The translations under genes and the position numbers were made by a program. Positions 35,326-47,169 of a stretch of 64,000 nt of DNA are shown here, one piece after another (the stretch's first letter is position 1; the number at the start of each line of letters is the position of its first letter). A model generated the notes under the pieces. The model was given only the letters and a program-made list of their open reading frames with translations. It was not told where the DNA came from and searched no databases. The stretch comes from Odiellus spinosus (lineage: Eukaryota; Arthropoda; Arachnida; Opiliones; Phalangiidae), in contig OY987228.1 of assembly GCA_963920705.1 (NCBI GenBank), positions 18,980,565 to 19,044,564 on the forward strand, given 5' to 3'.

Positions 35326-35600
35326 TTAAAGTGAGGCTGTCACAGTTTTTTCATCAATTCTAAAATAAATTTTAGTAGGATTTTCAGAAAGATCGTTAAA
35401 AAACGACTCAAAATATATATACTTATGTCTTAGGATAAATAACTGGTACAGATAAAAATAAGTATTTTATAATCGCCATCTACGAAACTTTTAAAATTAA
35501 TTACTCCCCCGCAATACCACGTTATCACTATGGTCGCGTAGCTATTATAGAGCCTACATTTGATTCTCGTGCCAATTATTACGTGAAAAAGATGAAAGAT
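35326..35600. repeat. Dispersed repeat, TTAAAGTGAGGCTGTCAC family
   Basis: Starts TTAAAGTGAGGCTGTCACAG; homologous to 11361-11620, and the same 18-base end occurs inverted at 52891-52908. A TTAA-type terminus again. Confidence 0.6.
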
Positions 35601-35604
35601 AAGC

Positions 35605-36590
35605 CCTCGGGATGTTAAATTTCAAAAATATTAAATTTGGGAAACTAGACATGGTGTGGGACCCACGCTAAATTTTTATTTATACCGAATGATCTGAAAG
35701 AGATAGACATTTCTCGAGTTCACTGTCCTATTCCTCGCCTTTTACCGCATAAATGGGCAAAATTTCACGAAAATAATCATTAAAGGAAGTGAGTTATTGT
35801 TATTTTCGTCATAGCTGACAATATTGGAATTGTGGGGGTTTACGTGAGACCACGTGGAATGACCGAAGTTTTTATTTCGCTACTTCATGCACCCTTTACA
35901 TTCTTTCGAATCCTTCCTGTACGCTAAAAATTCGCGTTGATACGTAATATTTAATCTCTTGGTTTATTCACCCATAGGATTTCAGTGGCTAAGGGGCAGG
36001 GCTGCTGAATGGGTGTACTTGTAAGTTTTCTTATACGAAACTTATTGAATATATTCCATTTGACCCTTATACTATCTATACTAGAGTGTATGGGAAATGA
36101 GGAGGGCATGGGTCGAAAAATAAAGCTTTGCCGCTTTACACCTTCCGCCCAAACGCTTTTAGGTAACAGCTGGGACCATATAGGTCGTACGGTTTAGCCC
36201 GCGTTCTTCCCTCAAACTCCCAGACGTATAAGCGGGATTTGGTTTTCCGTAAAGCGATTTTGTAGCCTTTGGCGGCCTCTATAAGTATCCCGTGGTGATA
36301 TTTCTTATATACTTATACGCCGATATTGGTATTCTCTACTCCTCTTATAACGATTTTAGGGGTGTCCTAATCGTTCTCGTCCCCGGCGTGCCTATAGAAC
36401 TTTACCCCAAACGTCTTGACGCTGGCGTACGCGTTAATACCAGCTGTCTTATAGCTTCAAAGCGGCATTAAGTCAGTCGAGTTTAAATGAGACGTTCTAA
36501 TTTCTCTTATTATTTTAGAATCATTTCTGGTTTAGCCGAGTTTAATCTTAAGTTGATATATTAGATTCAATAGGTTGAAATGTAGTGTAT
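35605..36590. other. Unassigned stretch
   Basis: The short frame at 36009-36197 is not convincing as coding. No repeat boundaries were defined. Confidence 0.45.
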
Positions 36591-36594
36591 TCGT

Positions 36595-36960
36595 ATCATT
36601 AACCTTGATCTTTATAATGCTTCAAAGATTGTGGAACGGTTCCCGAGCTATAGATTTTCATTTACCAATTGGAAAATGGTTTCTACATTGCTAGTCTTAA
36701 CCAAATTACATTTACAACAATTATTCCAACGCTCACATTCATGCAAAGGGGTTTTAAATAATCTTATTTCTTACTTTGGTTAATTCCAAATTTAGAGATT
36801 TTTTTTTCAATGGTGGGGATTGAAAAATGGTTGCTACATTACTAGTCTTATATTATTCACGTTTACAACAATTATTTCAACGCACCCATTCTTAGAAAGG
36901 AGTTTTAATTAGTCCTATTTCCTACTTTGATTAATTACAATTAGAGACTGTGACGACCGA
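36595..36960. repeat. Two diverged satellite units
   Basis: TGGTTTCTACATTGCTAGTC (about 36689) and ATGGTTGCTACATTACTAGT (about 36827) are followed by ACAACAATTATT and AATTACAATTAGAGA, as in the array at 38500, but period and sequence are degenerate. Confidence 0.7.
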
Positions 36961-36969
36961 AGTTAAATG

Positions 36970-38495
36970 GTTAATTAAGACCGCGACCAAAGCTGAAAGC
37001 TGCAAAAAAGTTGAACTCCATGATGACCTCTGGTTCTCCCTTTATTATCCCTAATCCATAATTTTACGTCTAGTTCTTCTTTTATTATAACTCCATGATT
37101 ATACGTCTGGCTTTCCTTTTATTATTACTCTACGATTTTACGTCTGGCTCTCACTTAATTATTATATTATATATCTACACAATAACCACGAATGACAATT
37201 AAGAAATTACTAAGGCTTTACGGGAGGTTCCGTATGTCTTTTATTTCCAATTTGTGATAATTCTAAGAATCCGGATCATTTGGGCCTATATGTATTATAA
37301 AAATCGCGGGATGAGTTATAGTTGGGAATTTAAACACCCACGCGCGACTGAACTAAAACCAACCTTCCGATCGATAAAGGAGTAAAATTTCTCGTCTCTT
37401 TCTGTCTCTATACCGAAGAGAGTTTGCAAATAAGGATGGTTTCGAGGAAGAGATGCCGCGACTGAAGCTGGGTTATTCGGAAGCCAATTATAACCTTCCG
37501 CCTTCTCATAGAGAACTCTCGCGAGTATACGTATATATATATATATATAGGTGATGGCGCTAGCTCCCCGGAAAACAGGCAGATGATCGTTAGAGGCAAA
37601 TGGTCTTTTCGCTCTTGTTTCAATAATATTGAACTGCTAGCGCGTATTCCTCGGGGACCTCCACCCACTTGGCGCGCGCGTACGTATACTCGCAGTCTCT
37701 CCTTCTCCCGCTCGTAATTTAAGCGGTGATCTCGTTAAGTCACCGCGGTCATTAATTATGCGCGGCTTGAGCTCGAGTTAAAAGACGGAAGGCCTCTCCC
37801 CCATCTTTCCCCTCTATCTATCTATCCAACATCGTACCCCGAAGGCCCTAATATAGGAGCTTTTCGACCCTGTCCTTCGCTTTCTGACGCCTTTAAATAC
37901 CAAAGTCCCGGTCGAACCCTCGAGCCGATATAAAGCCCCGCGGTACCGCGTCACGCCGTACCAGTTTTGGGCCTACTTAAACCCGACTTTATAGTAATAT
38001 AGCGACATTAAAGGAACCCTCGGCTCCACGAATGAATCGCGTTCAAAGTTTTCTTCCTTTTCACGTACGCCTAAGTATATAAGCGTACTTTCCGTTGGTC
38101 ACTCGCAGCGTCTTTAAGTGGGACTACGAAATGACTAAAGGTAGCGACTGACGTCTGATGTCAAAGCCCTTGAAACGCTACGGCAGTAGAACGAATACTT
38201 AAACCTTAAAGGCTAGTTCCCACTTGATGAATGAACGGTATCATTTAGACGCTCGAATTTAAAGAAACTGATAAATCCCTTAGCGGAACCTCCCTACATT
38301 TTTGTAAAAATACCACTTGCTATTGACGTACTTCCCCTCCAGGGGTAAGCAAATATAAGCTACTCTAGCGACTAGTCTAACGTCAAACTCGTCAGAGGTG
38401 CGACCTCTATGGATTTCTCTGTTTCATAAGAATTTCCCTGATATTAACCTGATTTAAAGACAATAGTCAAATTCCCATGTTTGTATGAATCCCTC
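36970..38495. other. Unassigned stretch with moderate GC between satellite blocks
   Basis: A TA microsatellite lies at about 37530-37549 and a CTAT repeat near 37815. The open frame at 37408-37668 (minus) crosses the TA repeat and is not convincing. Confidence 0.45.
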
Positions 38496-38499
38496 GTGT

Positions 38500-39790
38500 A
38501 ACAACAAATATTCCAACTCACCCGTTCATAAGAAGGGGTTTAATTAGACGTATTTCATACTTTGATTAATTACAATTTTACTGTTTTTCAATGAAGAGAG
38601 ATTGGAAAAAGGTGTCTACATTGCTAGTGTTAACAGAATCACATCAAAAATTTATTCCAACGTACCCATTCTTAAAAAGGAGTTTTAATTAGTCCTATTT
38701 CCTACTTTGGTTAATTACAATTAGAGACTGTTTTTCAATGATGAGAGATTGGAAAATGGTTTTTACATTGCTAGTCTTAACCGAAACACATTTTAAAACA
38801 ATTATTCCAACGCACCCATTCTTAAAAAGGAATTTTAATTAGTCCTATCTCCTACTTTGGTTAATTACAATTAGAGACTGTTTTTCAATGAGGAGAGATT
38901 GGAAAATGGTTTCTACATTGCTAGTTAACCGAATTTCATCTTACAACAATTATTCCAACGCACCCATTCTCAGAAAGGAATTTTAATTAGTCCTATCTCC
39001 TACTTTGGTTAATTACAATTAGAGACTGTTTTTCAATTAGGAGAGATTGGAAAATGGTTTCTACATTGCTAGTTAACCGAATTTCATCTTACAACAATTA
39101 TTCCAACGCATCCATTCTCAGAAAGGTGTTTTAATTAGTCCTATCTCCTACTTTGGTTGATTACAATTAGAGACTGTTTTTCAATTAGGAGAGAGTGGAA
39201 AATGGTTTCTACATTGCTAGTGTTAACCGAAACACATCTTACAACAATTATTCCAACGCACCCATTCTTAGAAAGGAGTTTTAATTAGTCCTATTTCCTA
39301 CTTTGGTTAATTACAATTAGAGACTGTTTTTCAATGAGGAGAGATTGGAAAATGGTTTTTACATTGCTAGTCTTAACCGAAACACATCTTACAACAATTA
39401 TTCCAACGCACCCATTCTCAGAAAGGAGTTTTAATTAGTCCTATCTCCTACTTTGGTTAATTACAATTAGAGACTGTTTTTCAATGAGGAGAGATTGGAA
39501 AATGGTTTTTACATTGCTAGTCTTAACCGAAACACATCTTACAACAATTATTCTAACGCAACCATTCTCAGAAAGGAGTTTTAATTAGTCCTATTTCCTA
39601 CTTTGGTTAATTACAATTAGAGACTGTTTTTCAATGAGGAGAGATTGGAAAATGGTTTCTACATTGCTAGTGTTAACCGAATCACATCTTACAACAATTA
39701 TTCCAACGCACCCATTCTTAGAAAGAAGTTTTAATTAGTCATATTTCCTACTTTGGTTAATTACCAATGGTTTCAATGTTGCTAGTCTTA
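38500..39790. repeat. Satellite array, 147-150 bp period, about eight units
   Basis: The TTGCTAGT landmark occurs at 38621, 38768, 38918, 39066, 39214, 39364, 39514 and 39664, then near 39779 in a shortened last unit. Each unit has ACAACAATTATTCCAACGCA, TTTTAATTAGTCCTAT, CTACTTTGGTTAATTACA and ATTAGAGACTGTTTTTCAAT. Internal units are more alike than the first. Confidence 0.95.
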
Positions 39791-40060
39791 ACCGAATCGC
39801 TTTTTGCAACCATGGTACTTACAAACCTGGAATACCTGGATATATCAGAGAATTTTAATGTTGTAAAAAAATCAGGAAACTTTTAAGAAAACTTCTGAAC
39901 TTATCATAAATGAAAGATATCAGGAAAATATATGGAAGGACAACACTCGGTATACGACCCTAATCAGCTAAATTCGTTGTATTATGGCTTTTAAAATCGA
40001 TTGGGACAATATTTAAATCTTAAAAAAATAGGGAAATTATTTTTTTGTATGTTGTAGGAA
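39785..40060. repeat. Dispersed repeat with TCAGGGAAA blocks, copy 2
   Basis: Carries TACGACCCTAATCAGCTAAA and neighbours in the same order as copy 1 at 34040. It abuts the satellite array. Confidence 0.55.
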
Positions 40061-40784
40061 TCTTGATATAAGTCTTCTAATTCCCAATTAGTCGAAGAAA
40101 GTCTTTCACGCACGAGTAGGCACTCTTGAATAGAACCTGTACACCCGAGTTCACTCAAAACTTTAACCTATACCTTCGCGGAGGAGAAGAAAGCTTTTAT
40201 GGGATTTGTTCTGGAGCATATTGTTCCTTTGACGTCGCTAGTTGGGTCCCCGGAAAATCTTGTTAGAGTTTAAACTCCACAACGTGACGACCTCCTCTCC
40301 TGAGCTTTCCAACAATGATTTTTCAGTATTTTACGGATTAAACATCCAGGCACTCGAGCTATATTTTAAAGAGGCTTATGTTTTGTCGACAGTTTTCGCT
40401 AAAAAGGATTTTTTCATTTCAAGTTTCAAACTATAGGTTAATGTAATAATTAAGGCTTCGGCGCGTTGTGTTGTCATCAATTAATATTCGTATATCTTAC
40501 GTTCAAATTAGAATTTCGTAATTTTCAATATAAAGGGTTAAAGTACCACTTTTTTTCGGAATCTCTACTAACCCTTGCTTTGTAGATTTATATTTCGGGA
40601 TCTACCTAGGGATATGAGAGCTATTTGTTTGTACCTTAACGCCAACTATAAAACGCGGTATATGGCTTATTGTTCATTCTCTATTAGGGATAATTCCATG
40701 TCCTTATCATTGAAGTTTCTTTCCAAGTATCGCCACAAAGCTATAGTTTAAATCATGACTACCGTATTCATGGAAAGCTTTTTT

Positions 40785-41040
40785 ATTAACACCAATTACA
40801 TCTAAACCTGAAATATCTGTAAATATCGAGAGATTAGAACGTTGACAAAAAATCAGGGAAACTCTAAAATTTGCCGTAAATAAGGGAATTCAATGACACT
40901 AAGTTGGCACGACCTAAAGCAGTTAAATTCGTAGTTTTTAGTGTTTTTTGCACTTGGAAATTTGAAGGAAAATTCACTTGTAAAATCTAAAAAAACTCAG
41001 GAAAATATAGTTTTCTAAATGTTTTATGAACCCTGAAATA
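40785..41040. repeat. Dispersed repeat with TCAGGGAAA blocks, copy 3
   Basis: More diverged: AAATCAGGGAAACTC, GCACGACCTAAAGCAGTTAA. Confidence 0.5.
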
Positions 41041-41044
41041 CAAG

Positions 41045-42160
41045 TTCCAATAAAGTTTAAAGGGGAATGAATGATTTTGCAGTGATGAAGTTTATATATA
41101 TACCATTCAAATTTCCAACAATGAGCATTATTCGACAAGGTACGTCAGAGCGTTGGCGGGAACGATCCAATATCCTCCGTTTATCGCCTAATTTACCTCT
41201 AAACCAATTACCAATGGTTCCTTCGTGAGCCCTCGAATATTATTTATTGAGTAGGAAATTGCCGAATTACCATAAATGATTTAAATATTTTTTTAAAGGG
41301 AAAATGGCCCATTAAATTAGTATTTAGCGCTCGAACCATATAAGTCATTTAATGTTTTAGTAAAAATCGTCTTCATTATCACTTTAACATCCACAGCCGA
41401 GTAAAGTTCCTGGATTTGTTTGATAAAGATACGCGAATCCCTGGGCAGTCTCGCAAGTATGTCCTCCAGCAAACAACACTTAAAATAATATTTGTTTCTG
41501 GAACGCTTTTATAGGGATTCGTCCATTTTCGGTGCTATTGCTACTAAAATCCAAGAAATTTATTCCTCTTTATTCAAACCTTCATAAGGAGCTTCCATCC
41601 CTTTAAGTTTCTCAGCATTAATTGTTATAATTTTCATTTGCCTTAATCATGCATATTTAGTATAGCTAAGATGGATTCTGTTCTTGTACGTATACAAGAT
41701 GAGTAAAGCCGCGTTCGTACCAGAACTTTGACGCAATTTTGAGGTCAACTGTAAAGTTCATTTGTTAAAATATATTATTATTAGCTTCTAAAGTTGATTT
41801 CAAGACCAAAGTCCAAAATGGCGCAAAAATTATAATCTCTAATCTTCAAAAGATATAATAATTAAATTAGGCGATAATACTTTTAATCAAACTCTGCGCG
41901 TGTTTTGAAATAAAAATCAAATTCAACCGGAGTTTGCAACGAAGTTTATCATACCTCATCTAACTTTGGGTGTGTATTTTAACGTTCGCTATACGGACAG
42001 ACAAACGTACCGAAAGATGTTTTAGATAAAACGGTTTCAAAAGTTTCTAGCTTGAACGTAGCTTATATGTCATTTAACATAATATGTCTATCCGCTTGAG
42101 CTTTTCTCATTTCGTCAACTAACTTTATATAATTTGAATATTGCGTGGGAAGTATGGGAA
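41045..42160. other. Unassigned stretch with single MITE-like ends
   Basis: TTAAAGGGGAATGAATG (about 41064), TTAAAGGGAAAATGG (about 41297) and CATCCCTTTAA (about 41597) look like TTAA-type ends but cannot be paired with confidence. The frame at 42063-42278 (minus) is not convincing. Confidence 0.45.
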
Positions 42161-42285
42161 TTAAACATTTTAAAGGGATGGTGAAGAGGAAATTAATTTT
42201 ACCGATTCTACTATTAAAAGTAAGATGTGTTGACTCTGAACTGTGCAGAAAATTGGTAAATATTCGGCTGGCATACAATTAAAAG

Positions 42286-42316
42286 CATGGTGATTCCGAA
42301 AATAAATTCAAAAGCT
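42286..42316. mobile_element. Fragment of the TTAA family 4 terminus
   Basis: GGTGATTCCGAAAATAAATT and the following CAAAAGCTGT equal the subterminal segment of 53775-54529; the outer terminus is missing. Confidence 0.55.
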
Positions 42317-42490
42317 GTCTGACAGAACACCTATTTCTGGGGAGAGGTGATTCACACGAGGAAGAGCTCCCACGCGAATCTCTAGCACTCTTGGAGTTCC
42401 CATACATACAACACAATAAGGGGTTTATATAGTCTTCAAGTGTAGTTATTGAATAATTAAAAATGTTTTACACTTGAAATTTCATATTAC

Positions 42491-42909
42491 CAGAGGTATA
42501 TAATAACCCCCTTCGGGGGGAAGTATGAAAGCCCCTATACTACCAATGCTAAAAATCACGAACAAGAAGAGCCCGCTGCTGACTATCTAGGCCACTAGCT
42601 CGCGCTGGACTTCTCAATGTCGCTACTCTAGTAAATGGTCTTTGTATAAACAAGACGGCTCGATTTGTGTTTCGAACTTCCTGTCTCAGGAGTCAGGCTG
42701 TCTGTTAAAATGGAGTCGAAGGTTGACTTCAGCTCGCGAGTTCCGGAAGTGTGCGTAGGGAAAATTTAGTGAGGTTCAAAATGGTGTAACTATTTTTTAT
42801 GGAGTAAAGCGGTGTGTCGATCCGCCGCGATTTACGCCGGGCACTTGTTGTTCGTCGATTTTGCCTACCTTTCATACTTCCCCCCGAAGGGGGTTATTAT
42901 ATACCTCTG
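42491..42909. mobile_element. 7-bp-TSD MITE, family B (419 bp)
   Basis: Perfect 41-base inverted ends start CAGAGGTATATAATAACCCC (42491-42531; 42869-42909), each with an internal CCCCCTTCGGGGGG hairpin. The flanking duplication ATATTAC is exact (42484-42490; 42910-42916). No coding capacity. Confidence 0.92.
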
Positions 42910-42916
42910 ATATTAC

Positions 42917-43833
42917 TACCAATTTAAACCTATAAATTGGTCAGGGGAAATCAGGAAAAGTCAGGGAATTTTGTTATGAAAAATCTGTGGCAACTATGTC
43001 TTAGTTATTCATTTTACAAACTTAAATTTTCATAAGTCAACGCCGACAGCCAGTTTTCCAATGATAATTTAAGTGTCTTCCTGTATTAGACCGAATGTAC
43101 CTGACCCGCCCTTTGGAGTATGATGGGAATTATATATAGATTTATATTCTCGCGTTCGAAGGCGAAAGAAAATGGAACCGCGATCGACTCTTTCCGTTTG
43201 GCGACACTATATTATTTATCTATTATTCAAAGAAAAATAGCATCCACTCGCTATTGTTAACCCAAGGGGTCGCTTTCCCCCATAGTTTCCTATTTAAGGG
43301 TATAAAGTCAGATATAGGGATGCATTGGCGTGTCTCTCGTTTCTCTTATCTCTCTCTTCTCTCTTAGCTTTATACGCCCGTACCTTCTTCCGTCTCGTCG
43401 CTTAGGCCTAACTTTTCTTGACGAGCTAGTCGTTCTTTACTCCGATATAACTTCCGGTCAGTTCTTCGTGGTCCCACGCGTTAAATTGAAATTCTAACAA
43501 TTTAGTGGAACAATATCGTATGTTTTTTTGGTTTCATATTATTCTGTTTAATACGAATTGTCCACGTTTTCGATGAACCCCTCCCCGGCAAGTCTGGAAA
43601 TTACTGTAGAATTAAGACTATACAGGGACAATCTAACCATACCAGAATCCCCACCAGGTGGCTAGAGTATCCAGCGACATATATTGATAAGGACGATAAT
43701 GTTCATTTTCTTAAGCCCCGTTTTCAATCAACTTTTGCCTAGCTTTTCCAAGAGAAGCTTATGTCAACTTCATTTAGATATCCGCTCCTCTGACACTCGA
43801 AGCCTGTTAACGTTGGTTAAACGAAAACTTTCA
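42917..43833. other. Unassigned stretch, locally GC- and CT-rich
   Basis: Contains TCTCTC-type tracts near 43340. Open frames here are short; 43684-43914 runs into the MITE and is rejected. Confidence 0.45.
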
Positions 43834-44267
43834 TTAAAGGGAAACTTGGAGCGAAAAATGGAACAAGTTTTGAATTTATTTTCGGAATCACCCCTTGCAA
43901 AAACATATATTTGAGACTTCTTTCACAGTTTTCATTTCTAAAGTTGGTAAAGTTTGAATATAAGTAAATATAAATTCGGGCCAATTATATTATTTCAGGA
44001 TTCAACAGCGCTTGTACTGTCCTAACACTAAATGAAAAGGCCCGTCTTTGATGTCCAAGACCTTGTTAGGACATTACAAGCGTCATTGAAGGCTGAAATA
44101 ATACGATTGACCTGAATTTATATCTACTTACATTCAAACTTAACCAAACTTTATCAAAAAAAACTGTATAATAAGTGTGAAAAAATTCTCGAATACTTTT
44201 TTAGACATGGTGATTTTGAAAATAAATACAAAAGCTATTCCATTTTTAGCTCCAAGTTTCCCTTTAA
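43834..44267. mobile_element. TTAA-type MITE, family 4 (434 bp), uninterrupted copy
   Basis: TTAA at both ends (43834-43837; 44264-44267) with long inverted ends, TTAAAGGGAAACTTGGAGC inward, extending about 60 bases through TTTGAATTTATTTTCGGAAT. The middle includes a second inverted pair around GTCCTAACACTAAA and TTAGGACATTAC(A). It shows the empty site of the insertion at 53917. Confidence 0.88.
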
Positions 44268-44274
44268 GCTTCAC

Positions 44275-45440
44275 CTTTTGATTTGACGCAATAGTTCGAT
44301 TCTTGGGCAAAAATTCTAGGCTTATAATGTAAAGATGTAATACATCTTTAATCCCATCCCACGAGGATTTGCTGTCACGATGCGGCGTACCTTGCGTGCC
44401 TCGCTTCTAGGAAAAACTAGGAAAAAGAGATGTGACTTAGGGGAAATGTGGAAAGGAGGTCGGGTTGCGTTTCAAATTGCTGGTCTTTATCCGAATGAAA
44501 ATTGGGGTTGCCGGGGGGGCGGATTTTCTCGAGAATCCTTGTTAAAAGAAACCTTTTCGCGTAACTAGGGATGTCTTTTCTTTCCAGCCGACGCGTTGTC
44601 TTCGATATCTCATTTTCTTCTTCTCCTTCTTCGAAACAAAAGAAGGCCGAAATTGGTTCATTTGACTGCTCGCGGTCTCGCATCCATCCTACCCTCCCCT
44701 ACGTCTTTTCCTTCCAAGTTATAAGGTTATTAGATCGCGCTTCCTACCTTTTTCTAGAATGACGAGCTATATTCCCCCGGAGGGAATCCGAGAAAGTTGT
44801 AACTACACGATCGCCAGCGCGACCCAACTACTCTCGGGGACCACCGGATGTTCTGTCAGTGTATGGGAGTTCGGTCGTTGCTCGAAAACTATCCCTAGAT
44901 ATATTCGCGTTCGTGCATTCTCTCCTTCCTTAGCGCGTCTTCCAGATCTTTCCCCATTTAACTATTTTTCTTTCATTTATTACGTGTCCGGTTTTTCGGT
45001 GTCGTTAAGGGCGGATAGCTCGCTCTGCAAAGAGCGCGTGCCAAAAACTTGGGAGTTTTCTCGAAAGGGGGAGCCACCGTACGCGCGGGGGCTAGAAACT
45101 TGTACTAGTGTCAGATGGTTGTAACTCGGAGAGGGTTTATAGTATATACAAAATTTTGTCCATTTAGCTATTTCTAATTAAAATCTATCTTAAGGAGTTT
45201 AGGACTGCCTGGCAACAAATGATTTTCTGTCAATCACTTTAATAATTATCATTAATTTATGCATTACTAGTAAAATAAATTCAGGCAAATATAAGGCTAG
45301 AAAACATTTTTACTTACTCAGAAAGTTTGCTTAACAAGGATACATGAATATTTTAAAATCTCCGTAAAATGCATCCGGTCTGTCTGTGATCTGACCAATC
45401 ACTTTACAAGCTCGCGCATGCTTTCTAGGATTGAGAGACA
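44275..45440. other. Unassigned stretch, GC-richer around 44370-45120
   Basis: Several overlapping open frames (44380-44568, 44417-44683, 44759-45124) occur on both strands with no family resemblance; I read them as consequences of composition. Confidence 0.45.
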
Positions 45441-45448
45441 GCTTCACT

Positions 45449-45838
45449 TTAAAGGAAGAATACAATTAACGATTAATTTTTTATCGTTTAAATATGCCTA
45501 AACCATTAGTTAAAAATATTACTAAGAAATTTAAACTAGAAATAAATTTAAAACTTACCCGGAAAATAGGCTTAGTTTGATTTATAGAGATCCTGAATTT
45601 CTTCCCAATGATTGATCAGCAACTAATAATCAAAGGCCCTTCGTTAAGGCAAGATAATATGAAACTATATGGGTCGCTGACCCATCAATGCTTATTTTTC
45701 GTGTAAGTTTTAAATTTATTTCTATGCCTAAAATGTGTATATATATATATATATATTTTTTACTGTTGGATTAGGCCTATTTAAACGATTAGGAATCGAT
45801 TAAAAATCACTTGTAGTTAAGCTGAATTCTCCCTTTAA
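45449..45838. mobile_element. TTAA-type MITE, family 2 (390 bp)
   Basis: TTAAAGGAAGAATACAA at the left, GAATTCTCCCTTTAA at the right, TTAA on both sides. Inside, ATCGTTTAAATATGCCTAAA (left) and GGATTAGGCCTATTTAAACG (right) extend the inverted repeat. A TA microsatellite has expanded near 45737. Confidence 0.8.
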
Positions 45839-45959
45839 GGGTGTGATAAAATATAAACATTATCCCGTAAATTTTTGGAAGCGATGATGACCTTAAAAGC
45901 TTCGTGTTGCGAAGTTATAACTCTTTGGCTCCGAAGAAAATATCGGGTAAAATGACGGT

Positions 45960-47089
45960 AAGATGGAAGTGATGTTAGATAAAGCGCGTGCGCGGAAGAT
46001 GCTGGCGTGTGGCAGCGGCGGCTAGCTGCGTCCCTTCTCTTTCTCTCTCTTTTAGAGAGTCGCGAGCCTGAGCGAGTCGTATCACGCGGAAAACCTTTTC
46101 CCTCCCGCATCGCCTGACTTTTTCCGATGAGGCCGATATTAACGAGTCTCGCGTTCGACCGGCGCCTAAACGAAACTAATTCTTTTCCGCAAATTTTCTT
46201 CAACTTTTCTTAATTTGATTAGCCGCGGTACTACTTCCTCTTTTAATTTATATCGTTTTTATCCCCGATTAATATCGTCCATCGTTTTAGTTCTTTCGGT
46301 ATCGTTTTCGGTTTCCTTCGCGTTTTTCCGTTCCTTTAATTTTTTTTTCTTTTTTTTTCTTTTTTTTTTTTCGTTTATTTCCCGTCGAGCGAGGTTAAGG
46401 CGGGGTCCGTTTAGTCGTTATTAATTGAAGCGACCGGAAACCAAAAATTCGAAAACTGGTCGTTCGAGCGTATCGCTGGTGGTCTCTATATAGAAATCGC
46501 GTTTTTCGGTTTTTTAAAGAGAATGGTTACTCTCCTCGGTGGAACTCTGCCGTTTCTCACCGACTTCTAGAATCAATCAACGACTTAAAAGTTTTGAAAG
46601 TAAAATAAAAAAAAAAAAAAAGAAACGCACTTCGTGGAGAAAAGGATTTCGTAGTTTTTTCACGCGATTTCCTGCTTTTTCGAATCTTTCGTCCGACGTC
46701 GTCGATCGTGTGGTCGAGAAAAACGGTAAAAAGTCGCGGTCGGCCCGATTGGCTTTTTATTAATCGGCCGCGGGCTGTCGCGGGCTGATATGCGTCGGGT
46801 TTGGGAAGAAGCCCCTCGTTGCTGGCAGATTTCGACGGTGCCGACGGTGCCAAACGCCTCGAAAGACGAGCCGAGCAAATCTCGCGATCATCTCGGCTCT
46901 CGGTCGACGTCGAGGTCGCTAAATCTACTCGATCGCCGATCGCCCGATCGTCAAATTTTATAACCGCCCGCCACCCGTCGCTTTTGATCGAAATACTATC
47001 GCGCGCGCGGTGCTTGGCCCGAGCGCTCGAGACATCCGTTAAAGATCGAGCCAAGTAAAAAACGGTGTCAGGATTCTCGGTGACAAAGG
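45960..47089 (+). promoter_or_regulatory. Putative promoter / 5' UTR of the gene starting at 47090
   Basis: A CpG- and CT-rich segment with oligo(T) stretches and many TCG triplets, directly before a signal-peptide start codon. The frames of 201 aa (minus) and 85 aa (plus) here are shadows of TCG-rich composition. The transcription start is not defined. Confidence 0.4.
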
Positions 47090-47165
47090 ATGGGGTTGAG
47101 AGTGCTCTGCAGCCTCTGCTTCTCCCATCTGTTAGCGTCCATGCTCCTTCTTTGTCTTCCACAAG
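47090..47165 (+). CDS. First coding exon of a secreted or membrane protein (signal peptide)
   Basis: ATG at 47090 opens MGLRVLCSLCFSHLLASMLL followed by LCLPQ and one base of a split codon, then a strong GTGAGA donor at 47166. The 25 residues have a short basic N region, a hydrophobic Leu-rich core and a polar end, the form of a cleavable signal peptide. The ORF would stop soon after the donor if unspliced. No later exon was recognised in the remaining 16.8 kb, so the first intron may be long, as in many cell-surface receptor genes. The exon is too short to name the family. Confidence 0.55.
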
Positions 47166-47169
47166 GTGA

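Noticed and set aside
35211-35326. MITE bounded by TTAAAGGGATCATG and the next TTAAAG
   Set aside because: The two ends are in direct, not inverted, orientation and do not match beyond TTAAAG.
38500-39790. CRISPR-like array
   Set aside because: Units of 147-150 bp repeat along their full length with no unique spacers; this is a satellite in a eukaryote.
44759-45124. 121-aa open frame on the plus strand
   Set aside because: GC-richer patch with overlapping frames on both strands; no domain, no splice context, no homologue recognised.
46557-47162. 201-aa open frame on the minus strand
   Set aside because: It covers the CpG/TCG-rich leader opposite the signal-peptide exon; rich in Ser/Arg from the composition, crosses an oligo(A) tract, and resembles no family.
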